Shown here piece by piece: positions 43,663 to 51,757 of a DNA stretch of 64,000 nt. The stretch is from UMGS1601 sp900553335 (GTDB lineage Bacteria > Bacillota > Clostridia > Oscillospirales > Ruminococcaceae): assembly GCA_937920725.1 (NCBI GenBank), contig CALEUW010000013.1, positions 1 to 64,000 of the forward strand. The letters run 5' to 3'. The notes under the pieces were generated by a model, which worked only from the letters and a program-made list of their open reading frames with translations, had not been told where the DNA came from and searched no databases. Each line of letters begins with the position of its first letter. Positions within the stretch are counted from its first letter, which is position 1. The position numbers and the translations under genes were made by a program.

Positions 43663-45216
43663 TCAGAAATTCCAGTGGATTTCTATGGGAACATCCCGTG
43701 TCCCCGGAATCCGTTTACCGACCGAGATATAGTCGATCAGGATATCAACCATTTCACGGGTCAAATGATCCAAATTGGTATACTGTTCAATTAGCTCACG
43801 GCGGTTGTCGCCGGCAGCAATACGGGCATCTATATCAGCAAGCTGCTTTTGACCGTCTTGTATGGTGCGCTCCAAGCGTTCCTTGTCGGCGGTGAATCCT
43901 TTTGTCAGATCGAGAAAATCACTTTCACCGATAATGCCTCTGACCTTATCCATGTAAATATCCCGAATGCCTTTGGAATATTCTTCGATTCGCTTTTCAT
44001 AGGTAGCAAGATCGGAAATCATCCGTTTACGCTGTTCTTGTAAGTTAGCTGCAAACTCAATGTTCTGTGTAAGTTCATCTTTATCGAGATATTTTTCAGA
44101 TAAACGGTTCAATTCCGCAATTACCATACGCTCTAATCGGTCAACAGAGATAAATGAGCCTATACAAGCATCCTTTGCAACATGGCGGTTGGAGCACTGT
44201 AAATAATGCTTTCCGTTGTTCTTTGATGAACGCATGATATATCCGCAGTTCGCGCAGCGGACTTTCTTCGCAAATAATCCGATCGTTCCCACCGAAAAGG
44301 GCTTTGCCCGTTTGGCGATCATCGCCTGCACCTTATCCCAAAGCGCACGGTCGATGATGGGTTCGTGCGTTCCCTCGACAATGTACCATTCGCTTTTCGG
44401 GCGCGGTTTATTTTGCTTTGTTTTATAAGAAATGCTTCCATATTTGCCCTGAACCATGTTGCCGATATAGATTTCGTTAATCAGCATATCGGAAATCGCA
44501 AAGTATTTCCAAAGGGTACTGTTTTTCCCTTTCGGCTGCTTATATCGCAGACCGTGCAGGCGTTTGTATTCGGTTGGATTGGGTATGCCTCGGTCATTGA
44601 GCATACGGGCGATTGCGGTTTTTCCGTAGCCACAGGCAAAAAGGTTAAAAACTTCTCTTACAACGGCGGCGGCTTCCTCGTCGATGATCAGATGTCCCTT
44701 GTGATCCGGGTCTTTTTTGTACCCGTAAAGGGCAAAAGCACCGATGTGAAAACCGTTCAATCGTCTGTTTGTCAGGACGCTGCGTATGTTGTCCGACATA
44801 TCTTCCAAATACCATTCGTTGACAAGCCCGTTGATCTGACGGGATTTTTTGTTGCCCTTGTTGGCGGTGTCCGCGTTGTCAACGATGCTGACAAAGCGAA
44901 TCCCCCAAATGGGAAACAGACCGTGAATATACTTTTCCACAAGCTCCAGCTCTCTCGTAAAACGGGACTGTGTCTTGCATAGGATGATGTCAAAGCGTTT
45001 CGCCTCGGCATCGGCAAGCAAACGATTAAACTCTGGGCGGCGTCTGTCCGCACCAGTGTAATCGTCGTCGCTGTAAATATTGTAAAGCTCCCACCCCTGT
45101 TCCATGGCATATTGCAACAGCATTGATTTCTGATTTTGGATACTGTTACTATCGTCGGTTTCAAATTGCTTGTTCCGATCTTCTTCGGATAAGCGGCAAT
45201 ATATAGCTACTTTCAA
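43663..45216 (-). CDS. Large serine recombinase (TnpX-like)
   Basis: A 517-residue site-specific recombinase. The catalytic serine is S10 in AIYCRLSEEDRNKQ; SIQNQKSMLLQYA, DDDYTGADRRRPEFNRLL and CKTQSRFTREL follow in the resolvase domain. A recombinase domain (GFALYGYKKDP-like GAFALYGYKKDPDHKG) and a zinc ribbon RCANCGYIMRSS...CSNRHVAKDAC come next, then a coiled-coil C-terminus. The start is TTG at 45216 with AAGGAG 8 nt upstream. It stands at the left end of the region, where the enzyme that cuts the ends is normally found. Its base composition is GC-richer than the backbone. Confidence 0.9.
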   Translation of the reverse strand: MKVAIYCRLSEEDRNKQFETDDSNSIQNQKSMLLQYAMEQGWELYNIYSDDDYTGADRRRPEFNRLLADAEAKRFDIILCKTQSRFTRELELVEKYIHGLFPIWGIRFVSIVDNADTANKGNKKSRQINGLVNEWYLEDMSDNIRSVLTNRRLNGFHIGAFALYGYKKDPDHKGHLIIDEEAAAVVREVFNLFACGYGKTAIARMLNDRGIPNPTEYKRLHGLRYKQPKGKNSTLWKYFAISDMLINEIYIGNMVQGKYGSISYKTKQNKPRPKSEWYIVEGTHEPIIDRALWDKVQAMIAKRAKPFSVGTIGLFAKKVRCANCGYIMRSSKNNGKHYLQCSNRHVAKDACIGSFISVDRLERMVIAELNRLSEKYLDKDELTQNIEFAANLQEQRKRMISDLATYEKRIEEYSKGIRDIYMDKVRGIIGESDFLDLTKGFTADKERLERTIQDGQKQLADIDARIAAGDNRRELIEQYTNLDHLTREMVDILIDYISVGKRIPGTRDVPIEIHWNF

Positions 45217-45270
45217 TTTTCCATCTCCTTAGAGACAGAACAAGCTGTTTTCATATTTATTATACCACAA

Positions 45271-45420
45271 TTATTGCGGTTTGTCATTGCTTTCGCAAAA
45301 GCCCACACTTTTGCTCCTTTCCAGCTTGTTGATGAGCTCTATCCACATCTTTGTGAATGCCTCTTTTGAGGTCGTGTTTTCGCCGCTTTTGAAAACACTT
45401 TTCACAAGGCTCGTTTCCAT
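45271..45420 (-). CDS. tnpW: TnpW-like small transposon protein
   Basis: A 49-residue protein beginning METSLVKSVFKSGENTTSKE, followed by AFTKMWIELINKLERSK. This is the pattern of the TnpW proteins encoded just upstream of the large serine recombinase in Tn4451-group elements. AGGAGG lies 6 nt before the ATG. Its role is unproven; it may aid transposition. It shows that the recombinase belongs to a real transposon end. Confidence 0.8.
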   Translation of the reverse strand: METSLVKSVFKSGENTTSKEAFTKMWIELINKLERSKSVGFCESNDKPQ

Positions 45421-45553
45421 AAAAAGCCTCCTTCTCGGTTGATAGTACACTATATGAAAGGCGGCAAGTCCGCTATTCTATCAGTGTGCAATCAATATGA
45501 GAAGCGGCATTCATTTTGGCAAGTAAAAAAGCACAAGACAATTGGCATGCAAC

Positions 45554-45578
45554 AAATTTGAAAATGGATTTCGGCAAA
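45554..45578. repeat. 25-bp direct repeat, left copy
   Basis: Identical to 46708-46732 and flanks the dead insertion sequence directly. The core is TTTGAAAATGGATTTCGGC. Confidence 0.85.
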
Positions 45579-46707
45579 TGTTCATTTGTCAATGATGTGA
45601 GACTGAAAAAAGTGACAGAGTATCAAGGATAGAAGAGCGGTTTTGCTGACTCCAGCTCCTGCCGCTTCTGAATCGGCGTCTTCCAACCAAGGACGGAGAT
45701 AGGAATACGGTTTGAGCGCCGTAAGTACTGTTTCAACTGGGCTTGCAGATCCTCATAAGAATAGAACTTCAGATAATTATAGAACCGCTCCTGGTCATTC
45801 CTGTGGCTGCGTTCTACCTTGCCGTTATGCCATGGTGTCTTCGGACGAATCGTCTTGTGGGTGATGTGGAGCCTTTTGCACAAAACATCCAAAGGATGAA
45901 TACGATTTGTCTTTTGTGTGTGGGTAAATTCTCCGCCATTGTCTGTCTGAATCATGTCTGGCGCATAGCCAAAGTATAGGATTGCACGCTGTACAAAGTC
46001 TACCGTACTGTAGCTGCTGTTTTCCCTGTATGCATATAGGAACCGTTCTCTGCTTGCTTCTTCTATCATGGTATATTGGTAGAATTTCTCACCGCCCGTA
46101 CCGACATAACAGGCCATTGGCACATATTTCACATCCATTTGCCACTTTTCCCCTAATTCGTAGGTGTATCATAGTGACCTAAATGCTTAGATTTCTTCTT
46201 TGCGGATTCCACTTTCTTCCGGTAGCCGAGCCGGACGAACACACGATACAGTGACCCTGGGTGTCTGCTATAAGCCTTCTCTTGGTGAAGCTTGCCATAT
46301 AACTCGCAAATACTAATGTTGGGGTTGCAGCGATGGTAGTTCCGTATCCAGTTCAACTCTTCCTCTGTGTGAGCGTTGGGGTGTTGCCTGTGGGGGCGGT
46401 GTGACTTGGGAACAAGGGATTCCTTCGTGCCATCATACAGCTTGTTCCAGCGCATGAGGGAAGCTTTTGAGATATGATACCGGCGAAGTACAAAGTCAAT
46501 ATCCTTTGTCTTGCTGTAAAGCTTCACGGCACCTTACTTGGTACTCACTGTATGGGGTAAATATCGCTTGTTGTTTTTCTTTTCCTGTGCTACAATGTCC
46601 ATGGCGATTGAGACCTTTTCGTTAGGGTGTTGTTGTGGTGACTCTATTCTAACGAACTCAATCGCCTTTTTCTATAGCCTTGGTCTCACATCAATTGTAA
46701 CGCTACA
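45579..46707. mobile_element. Degenerate insertion sequence (DDE transposase, IS481-like)
   Basis: About 1129 bp beginning TGT and ending ACA. The ends are imperfect inverted repeats of about 26 bp sharing GATGTGAGAC. A frameshifted transposase lies between. It is bounded by 25-bp direct repeats. Confidence 0.7.
45623..46558 (-). pseudogene. Frameshifted DDE transposase of the insertion sequence
   Basis: Three pieces in different frames make one protein. Piece 1 (about 46558-46500) reads YSEYQVRCREALQQD. Piece 2 (to 46153) reads DIDFVLRRYHISKASLMRW...KKKSKHLGHYDTP. Piece 3 (46138-45623) reads MDVKYVPMACYVG...TDNGGEFTHTQ and WHNGKVERSHRNDQERF, holding the DDE residues of an integrase core. 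An extra base near 46500 and a -1 shift near 46150 break the frame, and no normal start codon is seen. No slippery heptamer is visible at either site, so I call it a pseudogene, not programmed frameshifting. Confidence 0.8.
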
Positions 46708-46732
46708 AAATTTGAAAATGGATTTCGGCAAA
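46708..46732. repeat. 25-bp direct repeat, right copy
   Basis: Identical to 45554-45578, immediately after the right end of the insertion sequence. Confidence 0.85.
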
Positions 46733-46981
46733 AATATTGACAAGTTTCATTTTCTTTGATATGCTTTACTTGCTTAAAGGCGTAATACTTTAAATTTGAA
46801 ACATTGTATCTTAGTGTTTATTCCTGTTTATGCAAGTGAACCCGAGTAAACAAATGGAAACAAAGAATTAAATTTAACGAATTATGTCTGGTGTACTCTT
46901 ACCTATTCTCACGGGGAAAGTGTTTTTGTCAGACTATTATTATGCCTTTTGGTAAATACATTGCCGAAAGGATTTTTTATT

Positions 46982-48124
46982 ATGAAACAAGAATTAGTAT
47001 GGCAAATGGTTCAGGGACAAATCGGATATGAATTTAAAAATCTTGATTTGCTAAAACAGGCATTCACCCGTCGTTCCTATACTGCTGAAAACGGCGGAGA
47101 AAACAATGAAGTGCTTGAATTCGTCGGGGATAAGGCGCTCGATTTTACAGTTACAAAACTACTCATTCAAAAATACGGACATTTAGCAAACGGAGATCCG
47201 GTTGACGGAACAAAGATTTCTGCTTGGGAACAAGAAATCAGACGCAGTAAGAACGGTTATTGTGATCCTAAAGTAAATAGCTTTCGTTGCGACTTTAATG
47301 AGGATGAATTATCTAAAATCAAAAGTCGAATGGTTAGCAAAAAGCCTTTGGCTCGTAGGATGGATGAGCTGGGTTTCTCAGAACACCTTATTATGGGTAA
47401 GGGTGATATTCAAAACAATATCAATGAAGAAGATTCTGTAAAAGAAGACTTGTTTGAAGCAATTATCGGAGCAGTTGTGCTTGATTCCGAATGGAATCAG
47501 AAAAACATTCAGTCTGTAATAGAAGCTATGCTTGTTCCCGAAGATTTTTTGAACGATGATACGGACATGAATTATGTTCGTCTTATTCAAGAATGGGAAA
47601 TGCAGGAAAACGGGTGTATTCCATGGTATAAGTACAGGGAAGCTTCTTACATGAGCACTTGGTATATGAAAGAAGAAAATACCATATATCAACGATTTCC
47701 GTTAGAGTATAATTACTCTAAACTAAAATATCATTGCTATCTGAAATTGCTTGATTCTTTGCCTGTTTTTTGCGGTTTTGGTATATCAATTCGTGAGGCG
47801 AGAATGGCTGCTTGCAAATTGGCATATGAATATTTAGAAAGAAATGATATGTTGCCGTCTATTCGTGATGAAATTGAAAATCCCAACCGTGAGGATGCAA
47901 TTAATCAATTGGAAATCTTAGCCCGGCGCGGATATTTTTCTATTCCAACTTATGAATTTAACGAAGAACATGATAATAGCGGCAATCCTGTTTGGACTTG
48001 TGAATGTCACATAGAGGAACAAGATTGTTACTTTGATGAAACATCGTCTTCAAAAAAGGATGCTAAAAAAGGTGCTGCATATGGGATGCTTATGTATGTT
48101 CTCGGATTGGAGGATGAAAAATAA
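46982..48124 (+). CDS. Stand-alone RNase III-family protein with double-stranded-RNA-binding end
   Basis: About 380 residues. All RNase III catalytic acids are visible: E43, E46 and D50 in NEVLEFVGDKAL, and D156 and E159 in KEDLFEAIIGAVVLD. The C-terminal dsRBD-like part has NPVWTCECHIEEQDCYFDET followed by SSKKDAKKGAAYGMLMYVLG. It is longer than housekeeping RNase III (about 230) because of inserts between the catalytic blocks. It would cut double-stranded RNA. It lies in the mobile region, so it is not the cell's main enzyme. An earlier start at 46949 is in frame, but AAAGGA before 46982 fits best. Confidence 0.8.
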   Translation: MKQELVWQMVQGQIGYEFKNLDLLKQAFTRRSYTAENGGENNEVLEFVGDKALDFTVTKLLIQKYGHLANGDPVDGTKISAWEQEIRRSKNGYCDPKVNSFRCDFNEDELSKIKSRMVSKKPLARRMDELGFSEHLIMGKGDIQNNINEEDSVKEDLFEAIIGAVVLDSEWNQKNIQSVIEAMLVPEDFLNDDTDMNYVRLIQEWEMQENGCIPWYKYREASYMSTWYMKEENTIYQRFPLEYNYSKLKYHCYLKLLDSLPVFCGFGISIREARMAACKLAYEYLERNDMLPSIRDEIENPNREDAINQLEILARRGYFSIPTYEFNEEHDNSGNPVWTCECHIEEQDCYFDETSSSKKDAKKGAAYGMLMYVLGLEDEK

Positions 48125-48279
48125 TGTCAAAGTGGTGCTTTAATTACGATTCCGGCGAATATGAAGACATAGACAAGGATGGTTACAGTTGGACACAAGG
48201 CGAATATGTCTATAACTGGGACAACAGCGAATATCGCCGCGAGGAAGAAGAACAATGTGAAGAAGAGGATGACTTATAA
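48124..48279 (+). CDS. Small acidic tryptophan/tyrosine-rich protein
   Basis: A 51-residue protein starting MSKWCFNYDSGEYEDIDKDG, with repeated WTQGEY and WDNSEY blocks and an acidic tail. Its ATG overlaps the RNase III stop (TAATG), with GGAGG 10 nt upstream, so it is translationally coupled to the RNase. No family is recognised. It may be an inhibitor or partner of the RNase; this is inference from position and charge. Confidence 0.65.
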   Translation: MSKWCFNYDSGEYEDIDKDGYSWTQGEYVYNWDNSEYRREEEEQCEEEDDL

Positions 48280-48289
48280 CATCTGATTT

Positions 48290-48317
48290 TTGCCCTGCTT
48301 TTGCAGGGCAATTTTTA
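48290..48317 (+). terminator. Terminator after the RNase III pair
   Basis: TTGCCCTGC pairs with GCAGGGCAA around TTTT, followed by TTTTTATAAA. Confidence 0.85.
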
Positions 48318-48381
48318 TAAATCAAAAAACATATAAGCCTTCTTCGGGCTCTCATATTGGGATCAATTTCCAAATCTCCGT

Positions 48382-48560
48382 CATTTCGAAATGATAATTC
48401 ATTAGCATTTGAAAATGAAAATGACCGTCATTTGAAAACGCATACAGATTTATTTTTGATTTGTTTTAGATTTATCCCTGACATTTTGAAATGATTGGTG
48501 TACCATCGTTTCGGAATGATAGAGCGTTTAGATATGACAAGCCCTGCTCCCTCATTTCGG
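48382..48560. repeat. Cluster of CATTTCGAAATGAT-like palindromes
   Basis: Units at 48382-48395, 48406-48418, 48429-48440, 48482-48495, 48507-48520 and a partial one at 48553-48560. Most are near-perfect palindromes around TTTCGAAA or TTTGAAA. Related TTCCGAAA motifs continue to about 48760. The 25-bp repeats flanking the insertion sequence share ATTTGAAAATG. No gene is seen here. Confidence 0.5.
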
Positions 48561-48576
48561 AAGCAGGGGGGCTTTA
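48538..48576 (+). terminator. GC-rich hairpin in the gene-free stretch
   Basis: AAGCC-CTGCT on the left pairs with AGCAG...GGCTT on the right around CCTCATTTCGG, with an extra GGG bulge. There is little T tail. It is embedded in the palindrome cluster. Confidence 0.4.
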
Positions 48577-49034
48577 CCGCTTATCATAACGGAAAGAATA
48601 TCTTTTTCTTTGTCATTAAAAAGAGAATTTTTCAGGCATAAAAATTGGGGTCACCTATAAGTGAAAACCATAGCCTGAATTTTTTGAAAGATGGGCATTT
48701 CCGAAAACGAAAATCATCTCAAAAAAACTTCCGAAATTTTATCATTCCGATAGGAAAATCATTTTTAAGATTTTTAAAAGAAAGTCATAAAAACAGGGAA
48801 ATCATATATGGATTACGTTTTTTTCTGGGGGAACTTCGTTTTTTTACGGGAACATCTATGCTTGAACCCCCTTTTAACCCCCTTACATCTATCATTTGTC
48901 TATCATAAATCCTAAAGGGGAAGCGTTTTTAAAATCGAAAAACGAAGTTGCACGGTATCCATCATTTACAGAACAAATTGCGCCTTTGAATACAAATCCG
49001 TTGTCTTCTTTAGAACGGATATTAATAATCAAAG
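48577..49034. other. Gene-free, low-complexity stretch
   Basis: About 460 bp, rich in AAAATCAT-like words and a 21-bp direct repeat of CGTTTTTTT...GGGAAC (starts near 48816 and 48837). The open frames here have no ribosome site and low-complexity translations. No gene is called. Confidence 0.5.
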
Positions 49035-49094
49035 ACCCCAATTTTGACCCCATTATTTACCCCAATTTGTACCCCAAAAATGACCCCATTTTTT
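49035..49094. repeat. Five 12-bp tandem repeats of ACCCCAATTTNN
   Basis: Units start at 49035, 49047, 49059, 49071 and 49083, each beginning ACCCCA. They lie directly upstream of the promoter at 49124-49152. The same ACCCC occurs in the left arm of the operator. Confidence 0.75.
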
Positions 49095-49108
49095 GATTGT
49101 GTTTAACA

Positions 49109-49156
49109 ACTCACTATACCCCATTGACACGGCCATAAAAAAGGGGTATAATGAGT
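49109..49156 (+). promoter_or_regulatory. Consensus promoter inside an inverted repeat (operator) of the AAA-nuclease gene
   Basis: Perfect TTGACA (49124-49129), 17 bp, perfect TATAAT (49147-49152). Arms ACTCACTATACCCC (49109-49122) and GGGGTATAATGAGT (49143-49156) match at 13 of 14 positions and cover the -35 flank and the whole -10 box. This is a layout for tight repression. Confidence 0.75.
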
Positions 49157-49185
49157 ATAGTTTAATCGGGAGGTTCGATATCCGT

Positions 49186-50967
49186 ATGTATGAAAATGAA
49201 CTGCAAAAAAGAATTGCCGATCTGAAAACTGAAATAGATAATCTCCCTGCGGGTTCCGTAACTAAAAAGACAATCGAAGGCAAGGTATATTATTACCACC
49301 GTGTTTCTGTCAGTGGCAAGCGCATCGAAACTTATTTGGATTTTGACGCCGTCGAACCGCTCAAGGAACAAATCAAAAAGAGAAAACAATTGGAAGCTGA
49401 GCTGAAATCTCTGAAGCAGCAAGTTCAATCCCGAAAATCAGATAAAGCCAAATATAAGACTTACGTTCGCACGGGCAATGAACTGAAAAAATTTGTGAAA
49501 GCCGTTCAGTCATTCAAGAAAAGAAGCTGTTATGAAAAACTGCACGATTATATTTACGGTGATTTGCAGGACAGAGTGTTTATTCTCTACGGCTTGCGAC
49601 GGACGGGTAAAACCACGCTGATTCGTCAGCTAATCGGTGAGATGTCAAATAACGAGCTTGCCCAAACCGCATTTATTCAAATCTCTTCAAAGGACACACT
49701 TGCAGATGTCAATGCCGATCTGAAAAAACTGGAGATGGGCAATTATAAATACATCTTTATTGACGAAGTAACCCTGCTTGCCGATTTTATCGAGGGCGCG
49801 GCATTGTTCTCGGATGTTTATGCCTCCTGTGGCATGAAGATTGTGCTTTCCGGCACCGATTCGTTGGGCTTTCTGCTTTCAAGCAGCGACCAACTCTACG
49901 ACCGTTGCGTGATGCTCCACACTACATTTATCCCTTACCGTGAATTTGAAAATGTACTTGGCATTAAAGGGATCGATGAATATATTCGCTATGGCGGCAC
50001 CATGAGCCTTAGCGGTGTACATTACAATGATGACTTCGTTTTTGCCGACAAAAGCCAAACCGACAGCTATGTGAACAGCGCCATCGCCGGAAATATTCAG
50101 CATTCGCTGAAATATTATCAGGACGGCAGTCACTTCCGCCATTTGCTGGAGCTGTACGAGAAAAACGAACTGACAAGCGCCATCAATCGTGTGGTGGAGG
50201 ATATCAACCATCGCTTTACCGCTGAGGTGCTTACACGCGATTTTTCATCGGGGGATTTATCAATTTCCGCCCGTAATCTTCGCCGTGATAGAGAAGCACC
50301 TAATGACATTCTTGACCGCATTGACCGAGACGCCTTTACGGATAATCTGAAAAAACTGCTTGAAATTCTCAATAAGAGCGAGCAAAAAATCAAGGTTGCT
50401 GAGGTTCATGCAAGTGAAATCCGAGAATATTTGAAGCTGCTTGACCTGATTTATGAGATTGAAAAGCGCAGCTTCCCGAATATCGGCGACAAAGGTCAAA
50501 TCACCGTTATCTCTCAGCCCGGTTTGCGTTATGCACAGGCAGAGGCGTTGGTAAACAGCCTGCTTCTTGACGCAGCGTTTAATAACCTTTCTCTTACCGC
50601 GAGAAACAATGTGCTGGAACGCATCCTCAGCGAAATCAAAGGCAGAATGATGGAGGATATTGTTCTTCTGGAAACGATGCTTACCAATCCCAAAAAGGAA
50701 GTGTTCAAGCTTCAATTTGCCGTCGGCGAAATCGATATGGTCGTATTTGACCCTGAGGCGTTGTCCTGCAAAATCTGTGAGATTAAGCACAGTATGGAAA
50801 TTGTCGAGCAACAGTACCGTTATCTCGTAGATACTGATAAGTGCAAGGATATAGAATTCCGCTTCGGTCCCATCACCGAACGCACTGTCATTTACCGTGG
50901 CGAAAACGCCAATCTTGAAAACGGCGTTCAGTATAGAAATGTGGAAGAATATTTGAGTAATCTATAA
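49186..50967 (+). CDS. AAA ATPase with C-terminal PD-(D/E)XK-like nuclease signature
   Basis: A 593-residue protein. The N-terminal 90 residues (LPAGSVTKKTIEGKVYYYHR, GKRIETYL) match a small DUF6788-like domain and a coiled coil. An ATPase follows: Walker A LYGLRRTGKTT (K142) and Walker B KYIFIDEV (D193, E194), of the DUF4143/archaeal-ATPase type. The C-terminus has GEIDMVVFDP (E515, D517) and CEIKHS (E532, K534), fitting a restriction-endonuclease-like fold. It may be a defence or element-maintenance factor; its target is unknown. An earlier ORF start lies upstream of the promoter, so the ATG at 49186 is used; GGGAGG is 12 nt before it, a long spacing. Confidence 0.75.
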   Translation: MYENELQKRIADLKTEIDNLPAGSVTKKTIEGKVYYYHRVSVSGKRIETYLDFDAVEPLKEQIKKRKQLEAELKSLKQQVQSRKSDKAKYKTYVRTGNELKKFVKAVQSFKKRSCYEKLHDYIYGDLQDRVFILYGLRRTGKTTLIRQLIGEMSNNELAQTAFIQISSKDTLADVNADLKKLEMGNYKYIFIDEVTLLADFIEGAALFSDVYASCGMKIVLSGTDSLGFLLSSSDQLYDRCVMLHTTFIPYREFENVLGIKGIDEYIRYGGTMSLSGVHYNDDFVFADKSQTDSYVNSAIAGNIQHSLKYYQDGSHFRHLLELYEKNELTSAINRVVEDINHRFTAEVLTRDFSSGDLSISARNLRRDREAPNDILDRIDRDAFTDNLKKLLEILNKSEQKIKVAEVHASEIREYLKLLDLIYEIEKRSFPNIGDKGQITVISQPGLRYAQAEALVNSLLLDAAFNNLSLTARNNVLERILSEIKGRMMEDIVLLETMLTNPKKEVFKLQFAVGEIDMVVFDPEALSCKICEIKHSMEIVEQQYRYLVDTDKCKDIEFRFGPITERTVIYRGENANLENGVQYRNVEEYLSNL

Positions 50968-50979
50968 ATCCCAATAGTA

Positions 50980-51009
50980 AGTCCTTCCCCACGCTCATAA
51001 GGAAGGACT
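50980..51009. terminator. Hairpin after the AAA-nuclease gene
   Basis: AGTCCTTCC (50980-50988) pairs with GGAAGGACT (51001-51009). No T run follows, so it may be a weak or bidirectional terminator. Confidence 0.4.
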
Positions 51010-51176
51010 CAGATCCCTGCTCACCTTTAGATTAAAAAAACGCTCTCGTTATAACCTACCCGATTCTCATTTGTAGTTAATTAAAAAGCAGATTCAACAG
51101 AGGGTAAGAGAACTGTTGTGTGAGTAATTATAAGAAGTTATTATTTAACTCGCCTTATGATTTGTTAATATGGCAC

Positions 51177-51212
51177 CCGGCATCTGGCTTTGACTGGATG
51201 CCGGATGTTTTT
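51177..51212 (+). terminator. Intrinsic terminator upstream of the BREX-like operon
   Basis: CCGGCATC (51177-51184) pairs with GATGCCGG (51197-51204), followed by five Ts. It isolates the operon from upstream reading. Confidence 0.7.
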
Positions 51213-51366
51213 GACGTTAGATGATGAATAGAATCATCACATTGTTGGCAAAAGGTAAAATCACCGTCGAAATTCCGCGATTTGGTGCTATAATATAATC
51301 AGAGTCCGCTTTATGGGATACATTGCGTTGTAGAATACAGTCAGAGACAAGGTGAGAAGGTTGCAT

Positions 51367-51528
51367 ATGAAAGGTATTTTGGGAAGTTTATTTGATTTGA
51401 ATGGTGATGACCAAAATCGACACCTTTCAATATTATTCATGGATTTTTTGCAAAAACCATTGTATTATTTGCCGGATTATGTTATAATGTACTTTATATT
51501 GTTGCATCTGTTTTTCGGTGCATCCTAA
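51367..51528 (+). pseudogene. Short ORF, likely gene remnant overlapping the operon promoter
   Basis: 53 codons starting MKGILGSLFDLNGDD, which resembles the start of small acidic Firmicute proteins, then running into unrelated residues. GAGAAGG lies before the ATG. Its second half overlaps the TTGTAT/TATAAT promoter at 51460-51488. It is probably a remnant, or a leader peptide at best. Confidence 0.3.
51460..51488 (+). promoter_or_regulatory. Promoter of the BREX-like operon
   Basis: TTGTAT (51460-51465), 17 bp, TATAAT (51483-51488) with an extended TG before it. The first gene starts at 51552. A second extended -10 (TGCTATAAT, 51286-51294) lies further upstream. Confidence 0.65.
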
Positions 51529-51551
51529 TTGTATGTGCAGGAGGTATAAAC

Positions 51552-51755
51552 ATGTCCGTTAGATACGATAAACTTTGGATTATGATGAAGTCGAACAAGA
51601 TGAAAAAGAGCGACCTTGCCAAAGCAGCAGAGCTTTCTCAGTACACGATGACAAAGCTAAATCAGGATAGAGTTGTGTCGATGGATGTAATGATAAAGTT
51701 CTGTAAAATCTTTCACTGCGATATCGGTGACCTTATGGAAATTATTGAAGATTAA
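51552..51755 (+). CDS. XRE-family HTH regulator, first gene of the BREX-like operon
   Basis: A 67-residue Cro-like protein: WIMMKSNKMKKSDLAKAAEL followed by SQYTMTKLNQDRVVSMDVMI and a short end CDIGDLMEIIE. It has the helix-turn-helix core and no other domain. AGGAGG lies 7 nt before the ATG. It stands 2 bp before the next gene and probably controls the operon promoter at 51460-51488. A single small regulator at the head of the operon fits phage-defence operons that must avoid self-harm. Confidence 0.85.
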   Translation: MSVRYDKLWIMMKSNKMKKSDLAKAAELSQYTMTKLNQDRVVSMDVMIKFCKIFHCDIGDLMEIIED

Positions 51756-51757
51756 TT

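Noticed and set aside
46138..46160. Programmed -1 frameshift in the transposase
   Set aside because: No slippery heptamer at the shift and a second unrelated shift near 46500; decay is simpler.
49035..49094. Possible CRISPR array
   Set aside because: The 12-bp units are directly tandem without spacers. No CRISPR array or cas gene is seen anywhere in the window.
48645..49096. Two open frames of 87 and 66 codons upstream of the AAA-nuclease promoter
   Set aside because: Low-complexity, repeat-driven translations without ribosome sites; the second is made of the 12-bp repeats.
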